A program made the position numbers and the translations under genes. A stretch of 64,000 nucleotides of DNA from Larix kaempferi (Eukaryota; Streptophyta; Pinopsida; Pinales; Pinaceae), in NCBI GenBank assembly GCA_027924585.1, contig BSBM01000186.1:3720001-3784000 (forward strand), in the 5' to 3' direction. Numbering within the stretch: the first letter of the stretch is position 1; each line of letters starts with the position of its first letter. The notes under the pieces were generated by a model. The model was not told the origin of the DNA and made no database searches. It saw only the letters and a program-made list of their open reading frames with translations. Shown piece by piece: positions 1 to 10,920 of this stretch.

Positions 1-2
1 CA

Positions 3-701
3 GAATGGGGTTCTTCACCACTAGTTGATAGTTCGTTGTATAGACAACTAGTTGGGAGTTTGTTGTATCTTACACACTCTCGACCAGATTTGTCTTATGC
101 TGTTGGGGCTGTTGCAAGGCACATGCAAGAGCCTCATGAGATCCATTGGAAGGCAGCTAAGAGGATCCTTCATTATGTTCAGGGTACTAAGTCCTTTGGT
201 ATCCATTATGCTGCTGGTTCATCCCTTGAACTAGTAGGATTTACAGATTCTGATTGGGCCGGTGATTGTATTGATCGGAAGTCAACTTCCGGTTATGTCT
301 TTATGCTTGCACATGGACCTATATGCTGGTCAAGCAAGAAACAAAGCACTATTTCCTTATCTTCAGCTGAGGCCGAGTACAGGGGAGCAGTCAATGCAGC
401 CGCACAATGTGTTTGGTTGCAAGGTATTCTTGCAGAGTTCGGGATTGTCTTTGATTCACCCACTATTCTTTGGTGTGATAATCAAAGTACAATCAAGATT
501 TCTACCGATCCAGTACAGAGGCAGAGGACCAAGCACATAGAGATACACATGCATTACATTCGGGGTTTGGTGCATGACCGGATCATAGCATTGCAGTATT
601 GCCCATCCAGTGAGCAAACTGCTGATATCTTCACCAAGTGTTTTACCGAGAAGACCTTCACTCACCTTAGATCTTTGCTTGGGGTGAGTGATGCATGGTG
701 A
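3..701 (+). CDS. Ty1/copia Pol C-terminus: end of RT plus RNase H (element H, 5' part outside window)
   Basis: The frame is open from base 3 to a TGA at 699-701, so this is the tail of a polyprotein that begins outside the window. Seen: the copia hallmark LYRQLVGSLLYLT near the start, the RNase H signature TDSDWAGD with KSTSGYVF, the SSAEAEYRG block, CDNQSTIK, and the KHIEIHMHYIR...ADIFTK ending. The RNase H domain degrades the RNA of the RNA/DNA hybrid during reverse transcription in the virus-like particle. No internal stop or frameshift is visible over about 230 codons, which makes this the best-preserved coding stretch in the window. A polypurine tract and LTR follow, as expected for a plus-strand element. 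Confidence 0.93.
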   Translation, partial: EWGSSPLVDSSLYRQLVGSLLYLTHSRPDLSYAVGAVARHMQEPHEIHWKAAKRILHYVQGTKSFGIHYAAGSSLELVGFTDSDWAGDCIDRKSTSGYVFMLAHGPICWSSKKQSTISLSSAEAEYRGAVNAAAQCVWLQGILAEFGIVFDSPTILWCDNQSTIKISTDPVQRQRTKHIEIHMHYIRGLVHDRIIALQYCPSSEQTADIFTKCFTEKTFTHLRSLLGVSDAW

Positions 702-872
702 TGATTGGTGTATTTTGATATATGCCACATGTCCATTTTAGAGGGGAGGTTTTATTTCCCATGTGGTTTTCCTTCTTACCTTGGTTACATGGACAAATAA
801 ATTTTATGATGTAAAAGGTGACTTGAGCCTAGTTGCCAAGGCCTTAATTTTTGATATTTCACTAAGTCTAGC

Positions 873-883
873 TTAAGGGGGGG
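873..883 (+). other. Polypurine tract of copia element H
   Basis: An A/G run ending in seven G residues lies immediately before a TGTTAGAACA LTR start. This is the usual plus-strand priming site of an LTR retrotransposon, about 170 bp after the RNase H stop. Confidence 0.75.
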
Positions 884-1553
884 TGTTAGAACATTTTTCC
901 ACCTATGTACATTAATCATTTATTAATGATGATTAATTAGCCCAAGTGATTAATGATTACATCCCTAAGTTGATTAGCTACTAAATGGTCAATTATCATG
1001 AACTAGATGGCAAATGTGAACAAGTGCTGAGTCAAACCAGCTAAGTGGAGCGCTCCCCAGGGCAATTAATGCACTCAGCATGCCTAGAGCGCCCTCCTCA
1101 GGTCATTTAATGCACTCAGCATGCTTCTCTTCTACCTAGGGCGCATTTGCTCTCTTTGTGGACAATCTTGCCTTGTTTTGTCACATTTTTGACCAATTTT
1201 AGACTCCAAACCTCTAACCAACCAGTTTCTTCACATGTGTGAGGTCACATGGGCCTGTCCAGTCATTCCCAGCATTCACACTGCAGATTCGAACCAGTTT
1301 GGGATGGTTTGGGATATTTTGGTCAACCTAGGGGGGTTTGAGCTTTTTCTAAGCTAGATCAGTGTGAACACTCCAGATGGATTCGAATTCTTCCAGATTT
1401 GTATATATGGGTGTTCTTAACCTTTGTTAAGGTTGGACAGTTAATAATATTGACATTATTCACCAATTCATGTGTATTGTTCTTCATTCATTTAAATTTT
1501 TTTATGCTAATTCTTGCAAATGTTGTGCAATCTTTCACCAGTGAGGAATCCAC
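884..1553 (+). mobile_element. 3' LTR of copia element H (right end approximate)
   Basis: The LTR begins with TGTTAGAACA directly after the polypurine tract. The right end is not certain: no perfect inverted copy of the start is visible, and 1553 is only a plausible CA-ending position. The partner LTR is outside the window, so the length cannot be checked by comparison. Confidence 0.5.
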
Positions 1554-2017
1554 AGTAGCTAGATTCAACTGTGCTTGAGATTTTACAATTTTTAAATGAA
1601 ATCATTTTCCTTCATTGATACACATCACATTCATAACATGGATATGACAAGAAACTAGCTGCTCAAAGCTTTAATTAATGATCAAGAAGAATATTACATT
1701 GACTGGAATAACTTGTGAATTTATAGAGGATTACAATAGCATAGGACTTCAAGTTTGATCAACATATGCCTCTTCTTGGTGGTCTTTGATCTTGCAGTCT
1801 TGAGAAAATTTGCTCTCAAAGTATGCTTGATAATGTTGAAAGAGTTCGAATCATTCTTTTATAGTTTCCCTTTTCTCTTAATTGCTTCTTGAAACCACCT
1901 TTCACTTTATTGGCTGCCTAAAACTACCCAAAATCAATACTTTAAATGATAATCCAACCCTTTTAATTTAATTTTGTTGTGAGGTTAAGGTTGAGGCTTT
2001 CCCTTGGGTTGGAAAAA
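1554..2017. other. Stretch without a recognisable gene
   Basis: AT-rich sequence between the element H LTR and the minus-strand coiled-coil pseudogene. I see no coding frame, tandem repeat or RNA gene here. Confidence 0.5.
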
Positions 2018-3251
2018 TCACTTTAAAATATTTGGAAATCTCCTACCAATTCTTACCCATTGGATATTTGTGATTTTTCCACGATTTTTCATAGCATTCA
2101 CTGTTATATCTACACCTGTGTATTGCTCATAACTTATAGGTGGCTGACTTTTAAATGTCATTGTTAAGCTAACCAAGAGTTCAAATTCTTTTGATACCTT
2201 TTCCATTATGATTGCCTCTTTTAAATTTCCTTCTATGCCTTCAAATGTTGCATCATTGTTTCTTTTGTTGTTTAAAAACACTTGATATGATTCTTGGGTG
2301 TACAAATCACCATTCTCATCCCAATGGAATGGAAATCCTTTTTTTAATGCATCTATGAACAATCCTTTAAAGAAGGTGATTTCTCTTATTAGATTGTTTA
2401 CCTTGGTTTGGCCTCTATTCATTAATTTCTTTGTTATCACCAAATTGGCATTTGTAATGATAAGTGTTTTGTCAGTGCCCCTCAATGTTTGCTATTGGGC
2501 TTTGGTCCCGCTATTCAAAATTTTTATTACATTCCGAGCTATGTTCAATTTTTTGAATATCTCAATTGATATAGTGTCCCACAAGGTGTGTTTGGTCCCT
2601 TTCAGGGTGCTTTCAGGGGTGCCTTCCCTATGATCGGTTTTGACAATAGATCACCTCCTTTTGGAACTAATCCTTCTCCTTCTTTACCTGCTCAAGGAGC
2701 TCATCCCTTTCTATTATATTTTCATTTAGATTCATATCCTCTGCTTCCTTTGCATCCAACATTTTCTCGATATTGATTATTTCTACTTGCTTCATGGACA
2801 GACCCATCATAAGTTTACTTGTCCCTTTAGTGGACCGAGGGGTGGCTTGAGCTGTAATTGTTGCCTTTTCTAATTCTAGCCTAGAAACCTGTAGTTTTAG
2901 GCAAGTTACCTTGTCTTTGTACTGCTTCATGGAGCTCTTATAATCTAGCATCTCCTTGTGGATATTCTCCTTCTCCTCTTGGGGTACCAATAGCTCTGGG
3001 GTCTATACATGTTCTACCTTTGGTAGCTTCAATTTCTTCTTCAACACTTGGATCTCATTGTCCTTTTGCAACATCAATGATTGCACATGAGTGAGATCAC
3101 TTGAATTAGCCCCAAGTGGAACCATTTTCTGTTCTAGTTCTTTGATAGACAGTTGCTTGGATTTGGTGGCCAACTTCTCTAACTTTAACTGCTTTTCAAT
3201 CTTTTGCACTATTTCCTGCTTCTTCTTAACATTGTTTGATGAAAAATCCAC
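2018..3251 (-). pseudogene. Broken coiled-coil protein gene, function unknown
   Basis: Three consecutive minus-strand frames (3251-3003, 2990-2667, 2485-2018) look like one decayed gene. The first part is rich in Lys, Glu, Gln and Leu with heptad-like spacing (KKQEIVQKIEKQLKLEKLA) and the second continues the same way (MKQYKDKVTCLKLQVSRLEL). Both read as coiled coil. The last part (about 155 residues) is more globular, with PFHWDENGDLYTQESY, and ends naturally at IGRRFPNILK followed by a stop. No enzyme motif, signal peptide or membrane segment is visible. The first residue is a GTG codon, so the true start is unknown. The style resembles the pseudogene at 51798-52801. The two may be C- and N-terminal halves of one transposon-associated family, but that is inference. 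I do not recognise the family. Confidence 0.5.
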
Positions 3252-3356
3252 TTGAGCGGATGCGAGCCAGATCTCCCTAGCTCAATGCAATACTAGAACA
3301 AATAGAACAGACTATAAACCACGTTCCTAGATCTAGTTAAAGATCAAGTTATTAGA

Positions 3357-4129
3357 TGTTTTACCTTAAGTTTGTAGCCCTTTATCCTGGATGTTTTTCT
3401 ATGCCTCGTGGTCGTCAGATCTCAGCTACAAGACCTGCCAAGAAACATAGAACAAGACAAATGAGTAAAAAGCATCTAAACAGTAACAGATCTAAATAAA
3501 CAGTTAAGAAGGTAAACTACACAATATCATCAACACAATAATATTGGAGGAAAGTGTTTATATTACTGTAAAAATAGGGTAAGTACATAGAAGAAAATGA
3601 CTACAACCAAAGCTTAATGAAGCAATCCTTCTCCATCTAAGCCAATGCCATAACCTCCAAGGAAGTGTGAGTCTCTCAATGGATGAGTAGAGATATCTCT
3701 ATAGTGATTTCACCAGCATGTAGACACTATAGACTTCCTCCCTATAGAGTGTGATAGAGCTTCATTTATATAAGACTAAGTGGATAGGGTATGGATAGAG
3801 TAGGTTGAGATATGATAGGAGAGAGATAGGGGATCCTTCCAAGGGATTAGGAACCGAATGCCAGCTCTCCCAAAAGGTCAGGGATAGGGATCCATGTTTA
3901 CTGGCTTCGAGAATGGGCTCAAAGAAGCTATTTTTGTCCATTAACTAACATCGTCACACCCTGCAAGAGGACAAGCCGGTATGTCGTAGGTTGCATGAGG
4001 ACAACCTGCGACGACCTCTCAAAACCTAGTATAAATGAGTATGTATCTCTTCTAGGTTAATAACTTAGTCAAGGAAACTTTAGGGATGTATACACTAAAT
4101 CTCACGATGGTAAGATTTTAGGTGTAACA
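3357..4129 (-). mobile_element. Putative 3' LTR (minus orientation) of the outer element, tentatively E
   Basis: The sequence runs from TGTT to AACA, the short inverted termini also used by elements A and B. Just outside the AACA end, 4130-4140 reads on the minus strand as a purine tract (GTGGGGCATTT). A TATA-like box lies on the minus strand at 3765-3774. It also holds a 12 bp perfect palindrome (AGAGATATCTCT) and an 8 bp inverted repeat CTATAGTG/CACTATAG. No partner LTR is in the window, so identity, left boundary and assignment to E remain unproven. Confidence 0.45.
3765..3774 (-). promoter_or_regulatory. TATA box in the putative minus-strand LTR
   Basis: Reads CTTATATAAA on the minus strand, about 360 bp inside the putative LTR start at 4129. 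This is similar in layout to the TATA boxes of the A and B LTRs. Confidence 0.4.
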
Positions 4130-4140
4130 AAATGCCCCAC

Positions 4141-5600
4141 AAAGCATGAAGCTATTGAAATTTGGACAGGTGAAATGCTTTGACAGAAGAAATGGCAATG
4201 GCTCGTCGGACGAAGGATGCCGCTGTAGTACAACTGACTCTGAGTATATAGTCTCATATGATGTACAACATGGCTACAGACCAATACAATACAGATCCAT
4301 GGTAGTAATGAACGACTGAACACAAGCATAGATCCATGATGAGATGATAACATAGCCATGACCAATACAAATGTGGATCCGTGTAATATGAATCAATACA
4401 ATATCCATCACAACCTAGGTAAAATATGAATCCCCAAGGTCTTCAAGCTGAACCCGCAATGATAGGAATCTATCCATGTGATTACAAATGTCTTGGCGTC
4501 AAACACGGTATAAACCACTTAATTACCGATCATTGATGTATATCGTTAACAAGCACAAGGGAAATCACCATTAATGTCAATGATCCCCAAGGTATCACAG
4601 TACATATCACTAAGCGTGAATAAATGAGATGAAGTCGAACGCATGATGAAATCTTCCAATCAAGAGTCAATGATATAAACTCATGTTGAAAGCAAGCTAA
4701 CCTTCCATTGAGGCATGTAGGGCCAAGGTACTTGGTTGGTTTCTAGATTCAATTCCTGAATGATGTGTTGAAGTCGACAAGGATGAATCCGTCGAAGGAG
4801 GGCCATGATGTATCCCCCATCATCGACATGAAACATGACAAAGGATGTGTAGAGAAGATCAGATGGTACAATAACATGCAATACTGACTCAGAACAGACC
4901 AACATGATGGAAGGTGTACTGACTACAGATAATGAATGGTGAGAGTATTCTTGAACATGGCCATGTCATGAATTTGCATTATTGACATGACGAGTATGAT
5001 ACCGATTCCTAATGCAATTTAGGATGGAATCTTTCTTTGAATGAAACAAAGGAGTAACAAGACTCAAGAAGTAGGTAAAACTCCAGGACAAACAAATAAT
5101 CCAACTGTAATATGCAAATGCAAATCAGTGCCATGTTCAAGAATGACTAGTTACTGCCACTGATAAAGGGTGTAACATAAAAGCTTTCCTTTTTACCCAT
5201 CATGAATCATGAGTGCCTCATTTGTTTTGTATGAGCTTGATGAGGGTAACTAGATGCTCGGTATAGCTCATCTCAGAGATGAGTCCAATCCCAAATATTT
5301 TCCGAACCTAGGATAAGAGGGGTTTGTCCCATGATAGGCCCCTCAATGTGAAAGTTTAACGAGTCAATGGAAGGTACAACTCAGTTGTCATTTAATATTT
5401 AGAGAGTCTGAAAAGAACTAAAGAAGACTCCAATGGTCCTTTTTCGTAAAGTTAGCCTCATGGCCCGAGAAAAGGGTAAAACAACGCAGGAGAGGACTCT
5501 TCTAGTCATGATTTCCTGGAGTATACATTTTTTCGTAAGTAGTGCCCCTTGGTTCGAAAAAGGGGTAAACTATCACCAGGAAGACAACCATTCAAATACT
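4141..5600. other. Noncoding stretch, probably the 3' internal region of element E
   Basis: No protein family is recognisable on either strand. The stretch ends exactly at the left TTAAC target duplication of element B, and the same host sequence should resume at 19749. The part 5161-5600 is moderately GC-balanced and contains repeated gaaaagggtaaa-like pieces. I infer that it is the long 3' untranslated region of the minus-strand Tat-like element whose pol lies at 22151-26307. Confidence 0.4.
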
Positions 5601-5605
5601 TTAAC
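5601..5605. repeat. Left target-site duplication of element B (TTAAC)
   Basis: TTAAC directly precedes the TGTTAAGTTT start of the left LTR. The identical TTAAC follows the AACA end of the right LTR at 19744-19748. Confidence 0.9.
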
Positions 5606-6018
5606 TGTTAAGTTTATACTAATTTGACTAGCAAGATCACTGAAAGAAACACAATCACAATATAGACAAACATTTACCCTGGGAAACCCTCATGGGGTAG
5701 AAAACCCAGCAGATCTTTCCTCAAAATAGATGATCAACCAAATACAAGATGTAGAAACCAAACAAGAGCTCCTCCTCCTCCTATGCAGACCTCTCTCTCA
5801 CTTGTACGCTACTCCTAAGTGAATGAATGAATGAGATAAGTGAGGAACATCCTCCTCTACTTATACTCATCTCTCGACTGACCTTTTACCCTATGGGGAC
5901 GACCTCCCCCTTAACGAGAAGGATATTATAACAACATCTATAGGAGCAAGGAGTCATCAACTACATGGTACATGATACATATATAAATCATTGGAAGCTT
6001 TCTTCATACATCATCATC
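5606..6018 (-). mobile_element. 3' LTR of element B (left copy)
   Basis: Matches 19246-19743 closely for the first 300 bp. It then lacks about 85 bp, including a gccgacct...taataaccc block present in the right copy. Its degenerate end near 6018 aligns with the cttggaagttac...caaca end of the other LTR. Confidence 0.85.
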
Positions 6019-6124
6019 AGTAACTCAAACAATTACTGGAACATAATCAATACTGGAACATCAACATCTTCAGTATTGGGTCTTCATCTTCTGCAACACT
6101 CGAACAGCCACAGTAACATCATCA

Positions 6125-6447
6125 TCTGGATCTCTCAATCAACAGCCTCATCATCTGGATCTACTTATCAACATTATCTGTATCATCTCGATCTACAGCA
6201 TCTGGATCATCTCGATCTACAACATCTCGATCATCTCAATCAACAGCATCTGGATCATCTCAATCAACAGCATCTAGATCATCTCGATCAACAGCATGTG
6301 GATCATCTCGATCTACAGCATCTGGATCATCTCGATCAACAGCATCTGAATCATCTCTATCAACAGCATCTGGATCATCTGGATCAACAGCATCTAGATC
6401 ATCTCTATCAACAACATCTGGATCATCTCGATCTACAGCATCATAGC
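6125..6447. repeat. 24 bp tandem array in the 3' noncoding region of B
   Basis: About 12 imperfect copies of a 24 bp unit built from GATCATCTCGATC and CAACAGCATCT. Each unit contains a small inverted repeat GATC-ATCTC-GATC. Because 24 is a multiple of 3, long repetitive frames are open on both strands (HLDHLDQQ and DAVDRDDP). I treat these as artefacts of periodicity, not proteins. Confidence 0.85.
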
Positions 6448-6478
6448 AGCATACCCTACAATACACATGATCCAATGC

Positions 6479-6785
6479 CGGGATGATCAATCCCTCTCAC
6501 TTTAAGACACCTCTCATGTCTATGGACGATGCAATCTAGATCTTCTTTACAGGATGATCAATCCTGATCCTTTCAAGACATGTCCATGTCTAGGGACGAT
6601 GCAGTCCTTGATCCGTTTGATACAAATCCATGTCTAGGGATGATACAGTCCATGATCCATTTAAGACAAATGCATGTCTTGGGACGATATAGTTCGTCAT
6701 CCATTTAAGACAAATCCATGTCTAGGGATGATACAGTCCATGATCCATTTAAGACAAATCCATGTCTAGGGACGATATAGTCTGT
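6479..6785. repeat. About 44 bp tandem repeats with GGAY-gatRca-RTCC hairpins (element B)
   Basis: Roughly seven copies of a 44 bp unit containing tttaagacaaatccatgtct and a short inverted repeat. Stem variants include GGGAT/ATCCC, AGGAT/ATCCT and GGAC/GTCC, and some copies show single wobble pairs. The loops are gatca, gatgca or gataca. Confidence 0.75.
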
Positions 6786-7060
6786 GACTACAGAGCCAGC
6801 CCTTTTTCATGCTAGATGTATCACATCTACAGAGCCAACCCTTTTTCATGCTGGATGTAACCCATCTACAGAGCCAGCCCTTTTTCATGCTGGATGTAAC
6901 ACATCTACAGAGCCAACCCTTTTTCATGCTGGATGTAATACATCTACAGAGCCAACCCTTTTTCATGCTGGATGTAACCTAGATCAAATCTAGGATTTAT
7001 CACCACAGAGCCAGTCCTTTTTCATACTGGATGTGACCTAGATCAAATCTAGGATTTATC
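6786..7060. repeat. 39 bp tandem repeats forming TACA/CCAGC hairpins (element B)
   Basis: Five units of 39 bp (tacagagccarcccttttt then catgctggatgta) plus a diverged sixth copy at about 7003-7059. The left arm of each can pair with the right arm around a cctttttcat loop. The last copy pairs CACA/TGTG and CCAGT/ACTGG instead of TACA/TGTA and CCAGC/GCTGG. Two copies of CCTAGA-tcaaa-TCTAGG follow (near 6977 and 7036). A nearly identical module occurs in element A. Confidence 0.8.
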
Positions 7061-7074
7061 ACATACATTTTGAA

Positions 7075-7395
7075 CTAAAAGCTCAGGGACGATGCAGTCC
7101 TATCATCAATTTTCAGAGACAGATGTCTACGGATCAATTCAGGGGACCAAAGTCCAGGGATGATGCAATCCCTCTTGTCCACTAGGGACTTCTTTCTCAA
7201 AGACATATGTCTACGGATCAATTTAGGGGACCGAAGTCCAGGGATGATGAAATCCCTCTTGTCCACTAGGGACTTCTTTCTCGAAGACAGATGTCTATGA
7301 ATCAAGTCAGGGGGCCAATGTCCAGGGATGATGCAATCCCTCTTGTCCACTAGGGATTTCTTTCTCAGAGACATATGTATATGAATCTCTTTTAG
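7075..7395. repeat. 84 bp tandem repeats (element B)
   Basis: About 3.8 copies, with unit starts near 7152, 7236 and 7320. Every full unit holds three inverted repeats: AGGGAT-gatgca-ATCCCT, GTCC-acta-GGAC, and AGACA..TGTCT (a perfect 12 bp palindrome in one copy). The minus strand is open across the units only because 84 is divisible by 3. Confidence 0.8.
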
Positions 7396-7544
7396 AACAT
7401 GTGTTCAAGGATGATACAATCCACTCATAAAATTAGACCTTGTCTAAGGACCATTTACCAACCTCACTGTTGGTATCACCAATATAGGTATCGACATCAT
7501 CGACCTTACTGTCGATACAGGAAGTCTCAGCATCAGTGACCACA

Positions 7545-10500
7545 TCACTCCCCCTTCCAAGGAGGGTCCTTCTGATCTACACCAAGCTTGTCTCGAAAAT
7601 ACTCAAACTTTACTCGAGACAGAGGTTTGGCCAAGATATCAGCAACTTGTTCATCAGTGCTCACATACTCAAGCTTGATAGCTCCTTTCTGCACCATATC
7701 CCATATATAAAAATATCGGATCTCTATGTGCTTTGACTTATCATGGAACACTGGATTCTCTGTCATCTTGATACAACTCTGGTTGTCACACATGATCACA
7801 ATGGCGTCCATCTTTAAGTCAAATAGTCCTGATAATAGTTTTCGAAGTCATACTGCTTCAAACTAGCAGAGCAAGAAGCTATGTATTCTGCTTCATCTAT
7901 GCTGAGAGCCACACTAGATTGCTTCCTGCTAAACCACGAGATCATGGAAGATCCTAGACAATAACATCCTCCTGATGTACTTTTCCTGTCTGATACACTT
8001 CCTACCCAATCAGCATCTATGTATCCATGCAATTTGAAATCATGATCTCCAAGATAACATAGACCAAAGTCTATCATACCTTTTAGGTACCTCATCACAT
8101 CCTTTGCAGCTATCAAGTGAACTCGTCTAGGTTCCACTAGATACTGACTCAAGGTATTCACGGCAAAGCATATATCTGGTTTGGTATTTGTCAAATACAT
8201 CAATGACCCAATAATCTGTCTGTATAGAGTCATATCCACTAACTCTAATGAGTCATCAGCTAACAGCTTCAGGCTGGAATCCATGGGAGTGGCCATGGAT
8301 TTACATTCCAACATGTCAAATCTCTTCAATATTTCCACAACATACTTTCCCTAGTTGATAAAGATTCCTCTTGGTCCTTGCCATACTTCCAGACCTAGGA
8401 AGTAACGCATCAATCCGAGATCTTTCACCTCAAATTTTGAGGAGAGATTCTTCTTGCACTTGACGATCTGTTTCTCATTTCCAGTTAGCAATAATATGAC
8501 AGGTTCATCATCCATAACTTTGAGATAAAGGTTAGGATCAACTTTACTCTTGGTAAAGCCCAAGCTAGTCAAGAAACTGTCAATTCTGCCATACCAAGCT
8601 CTAGGAGCTTGCTTCAGCCCATACAAGGCCTTCTTTAGTTTGCACACATGGGTTCTTCCATCTTCCACCTCGAATCCTTGTGGTTGTTCTATGTACACTT
8701 CCTCCTCAATCACACCATTCAGGAAGGTTGTCTTCACATGCATCTGGTGTAATTCCCACTTCATCATGGATGCAAGTGCCATGATGGTTCTAATGGAAGT
8801 GTACCTTGCAACTAGTGTAAATGTTTCTTCATAGTCAATTCCCTCTTTATGAGAGAATCCTCTGGCCACAAACCTTGCCTTATACTTTTCAATGCTGCCA
8901 TCCGTAGCATGCTTTATCTTGTATATCCATTTTGAGGATACCACACTTTTATCCTTTGGTTTGGGAACTATTTCCCAAACATCATTCTTCATTATTGATT
9001 GGTATTCCTCCGTCCTTGCTTCCACCCATTCTTTCTTATGAGATTCCTCTTCATAACTGGTGGGTTCTTGATCTACAAGATCACATATTAGGGCCACATA
9101 GTTGGAGAATGTCTTTGGTTTTTTGCTCACCCTAGTGGAGCCTTCAGGAGCTCCATATTTTTCTACTCCTAGTATAATGTCTCTTTCCCAAGCTGGATTT
9201 CTCTTCCTTGAAATTTCTATGACAGGGGGTTCTTTTAGTTCCATCATGTCATGGTCTTCAGGAGTTGTCTCTTCAGGGGTGGGTGCAGCTTCTGTGATTT
9301 TGGAAGGTGCCTCTTCCTCATATACTTCTTCATGTTGACACTTCTTAGATCTCTTGAGAGATGCCTCTTCATCAAATGTCACATCCCTACTTATTTCCAT
9401 ATGATGGAATCCTGGGATGTATATTCTAAATGCTTTGGATGCCTCACAATATCCAACAAATATTCCTTTCTTCCCAGATGGATCTAGCTTGGTCCGCTTT
9501 TCTTTTTGAATGTGAATGTATGCTAGGCATCCAAATATCTTGAGGCAAATTACTTCGGGCTTCTTCCTTGTAAACACTTCTTCTGGGGTCTTGAAATCAA
9601 GAGCACTATGAGATAGTCTATTCTGCACATAGACTGTTGTCCTGGCTACTTCAGCCCACAGATACATAGGTAGATCTTGATCATGTATCATTTTTTTTAC
9701 TGCTTCCATAATAGTTCTATTCTTTCTTTCTGCAACAGCATTCTGTTGGGGATTGTAGGGAGTGGTTAGTTCCCTCTTGATTTCAGCTTCTTTACAAAAG
9801 ACTTCAAAATCTTTTGAAGTATATTCTCCACCATTATCTGTCCTGAGTATCTTAATCTTCTTTTCTGAATGGTTTTCTATCAAGGCTTTGAATTCCTTGA
9901 ACTTTCCAAAAACTTCATCTTTTCCCTTCAGAAAATATATCCAAGTCTTTATTGAATAGTCATCAATGAAACTAAGGTAGTATTCATATCCACTTAAGGA
10001 TGTGGATGGCATTGGTCGACATACATCTGAATGAATCAATTCCAATGTACTCTTAGTCTTTGTATCACTCTTTGGAAATGGGTTCTTGACATTCTTTCCT
10101 TTTGCACACCCTTTGCAAGTGCCATCATGATCAATCTTTAGGTCTGGTAATCATATGACTACCTTGCTTTCATAAGGTAATGATTTGTAGTTAATGTGAG
10201 CAAGCCTTCTATGCCATAGCTCACTTGGGCTAGTGGCTTCATGAACAAGGGAAGCTTCTGGATGGCCTTTGAGTTTGTATAGATCTCCTTCCTCTTCACC
10301 AATAACAATTGCATCGTTAATTGATTTTCCTTTGGGCCACATTAGTACTTTCCCATCTATGAATGCAACCCTATAGCCTTTCTTATACAAAGCAGAGATA
10401 GAGAGTAAGCTCTTCTTCAAACCTGGTACATATAAGATTTCCTTCATATTCAATGGGGTTCTAGAATCAATCTTGTAGCTTGCTTCACCAATTCCCTTGA

Positions 10501-10920
10501 TGGGATATTGATAGTCATCTCCTAGAGATACCTTATGTGGAGAGGTCTTCTCTTCAATTCTTGAGAGAGTCTTCTTTTGTCCTGTCATGTGCTTTGAAGC
10601 ACCACTATCAATGAGCCATGTATCTTCTCTAGGTGTCACAGACCTAGAGAGTGCGAAGAATAGAACATATTATTCCGCATCTTCTTTTTCTATTTTAGTT
10701 CTTTTCTTTTGAGGCCTTTTCTCTTCCTCTTCTTCACTATCATCTTCTACCAAATGTGCTTGATGTCTTTTGTGAATATTCTTCTTCTTATTTGAAGGAC
10801 AATTTCTAGAAATGTGTCCTAGTTTGTGACAACTATAACATTGAACTGAGGAGAGATCTCTTTCTGTGTTTACTCCCCCTTTCTTTTTAAATCTATTAGG
10901 AGGTTGTGACTCCTTGTGAA
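7545..10920 (-). pseudogene. Gag C-terminus and Pol of copia element B (zinc knuckle, protease, integrase, RT, RNase H)
   Basis: One frame runs from 10920 down to about 7814 and is broken only by stops at 10670-10672, 10151-10153 and 8351-8353. A frameshift near 7815-7860 moves the end of RNase H to another frame, which stops at 7545. Domains in order: Gag zinc knuckle CYSCHKLGHISRNC; protease LIDSGASKHMTG; GAG-pre-integrase zinc region (WHRRLAHINYKSL, later CKGC); integrase core with the D-D-E residues in IHSD, RTDNGGE and NAVAERKN; RT from WIYKIKHATDG through KKALYGLKQAPRAWY; RNase H DADWVGS and CDNQSCIK. The RT reads VILLLTGNEK where the family has its YxDDL box, so the catalytic aspartates are gone. 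The single-ORF gag-pol layout is normal for plant copia. Confidence 0.92.
8461..8520 (-). other. Site of in-frame loss of the RT YxDDL box in element B
   Basis: The minus strand encodes DEPVILLLTGNEKQIV. Related element A has LLLYMDDLFITGED at the matching place. The gap is about seven codons (21 bp), keeps the frame, and removes exactly the two catalytic aspartates of the polymerase active site. Confidence 0.85.

Noticed and set aside
6125-7400. Repetitive open frames on both strands (HLDHLDQQ, MKKGWLCR, SLRKKSLVDKRD types)
   Set aside because: Repeat units of 24, 39 and 84 bp are multiples of three, so frames stay open by periodicity. They lie downstream of pol with no start context.
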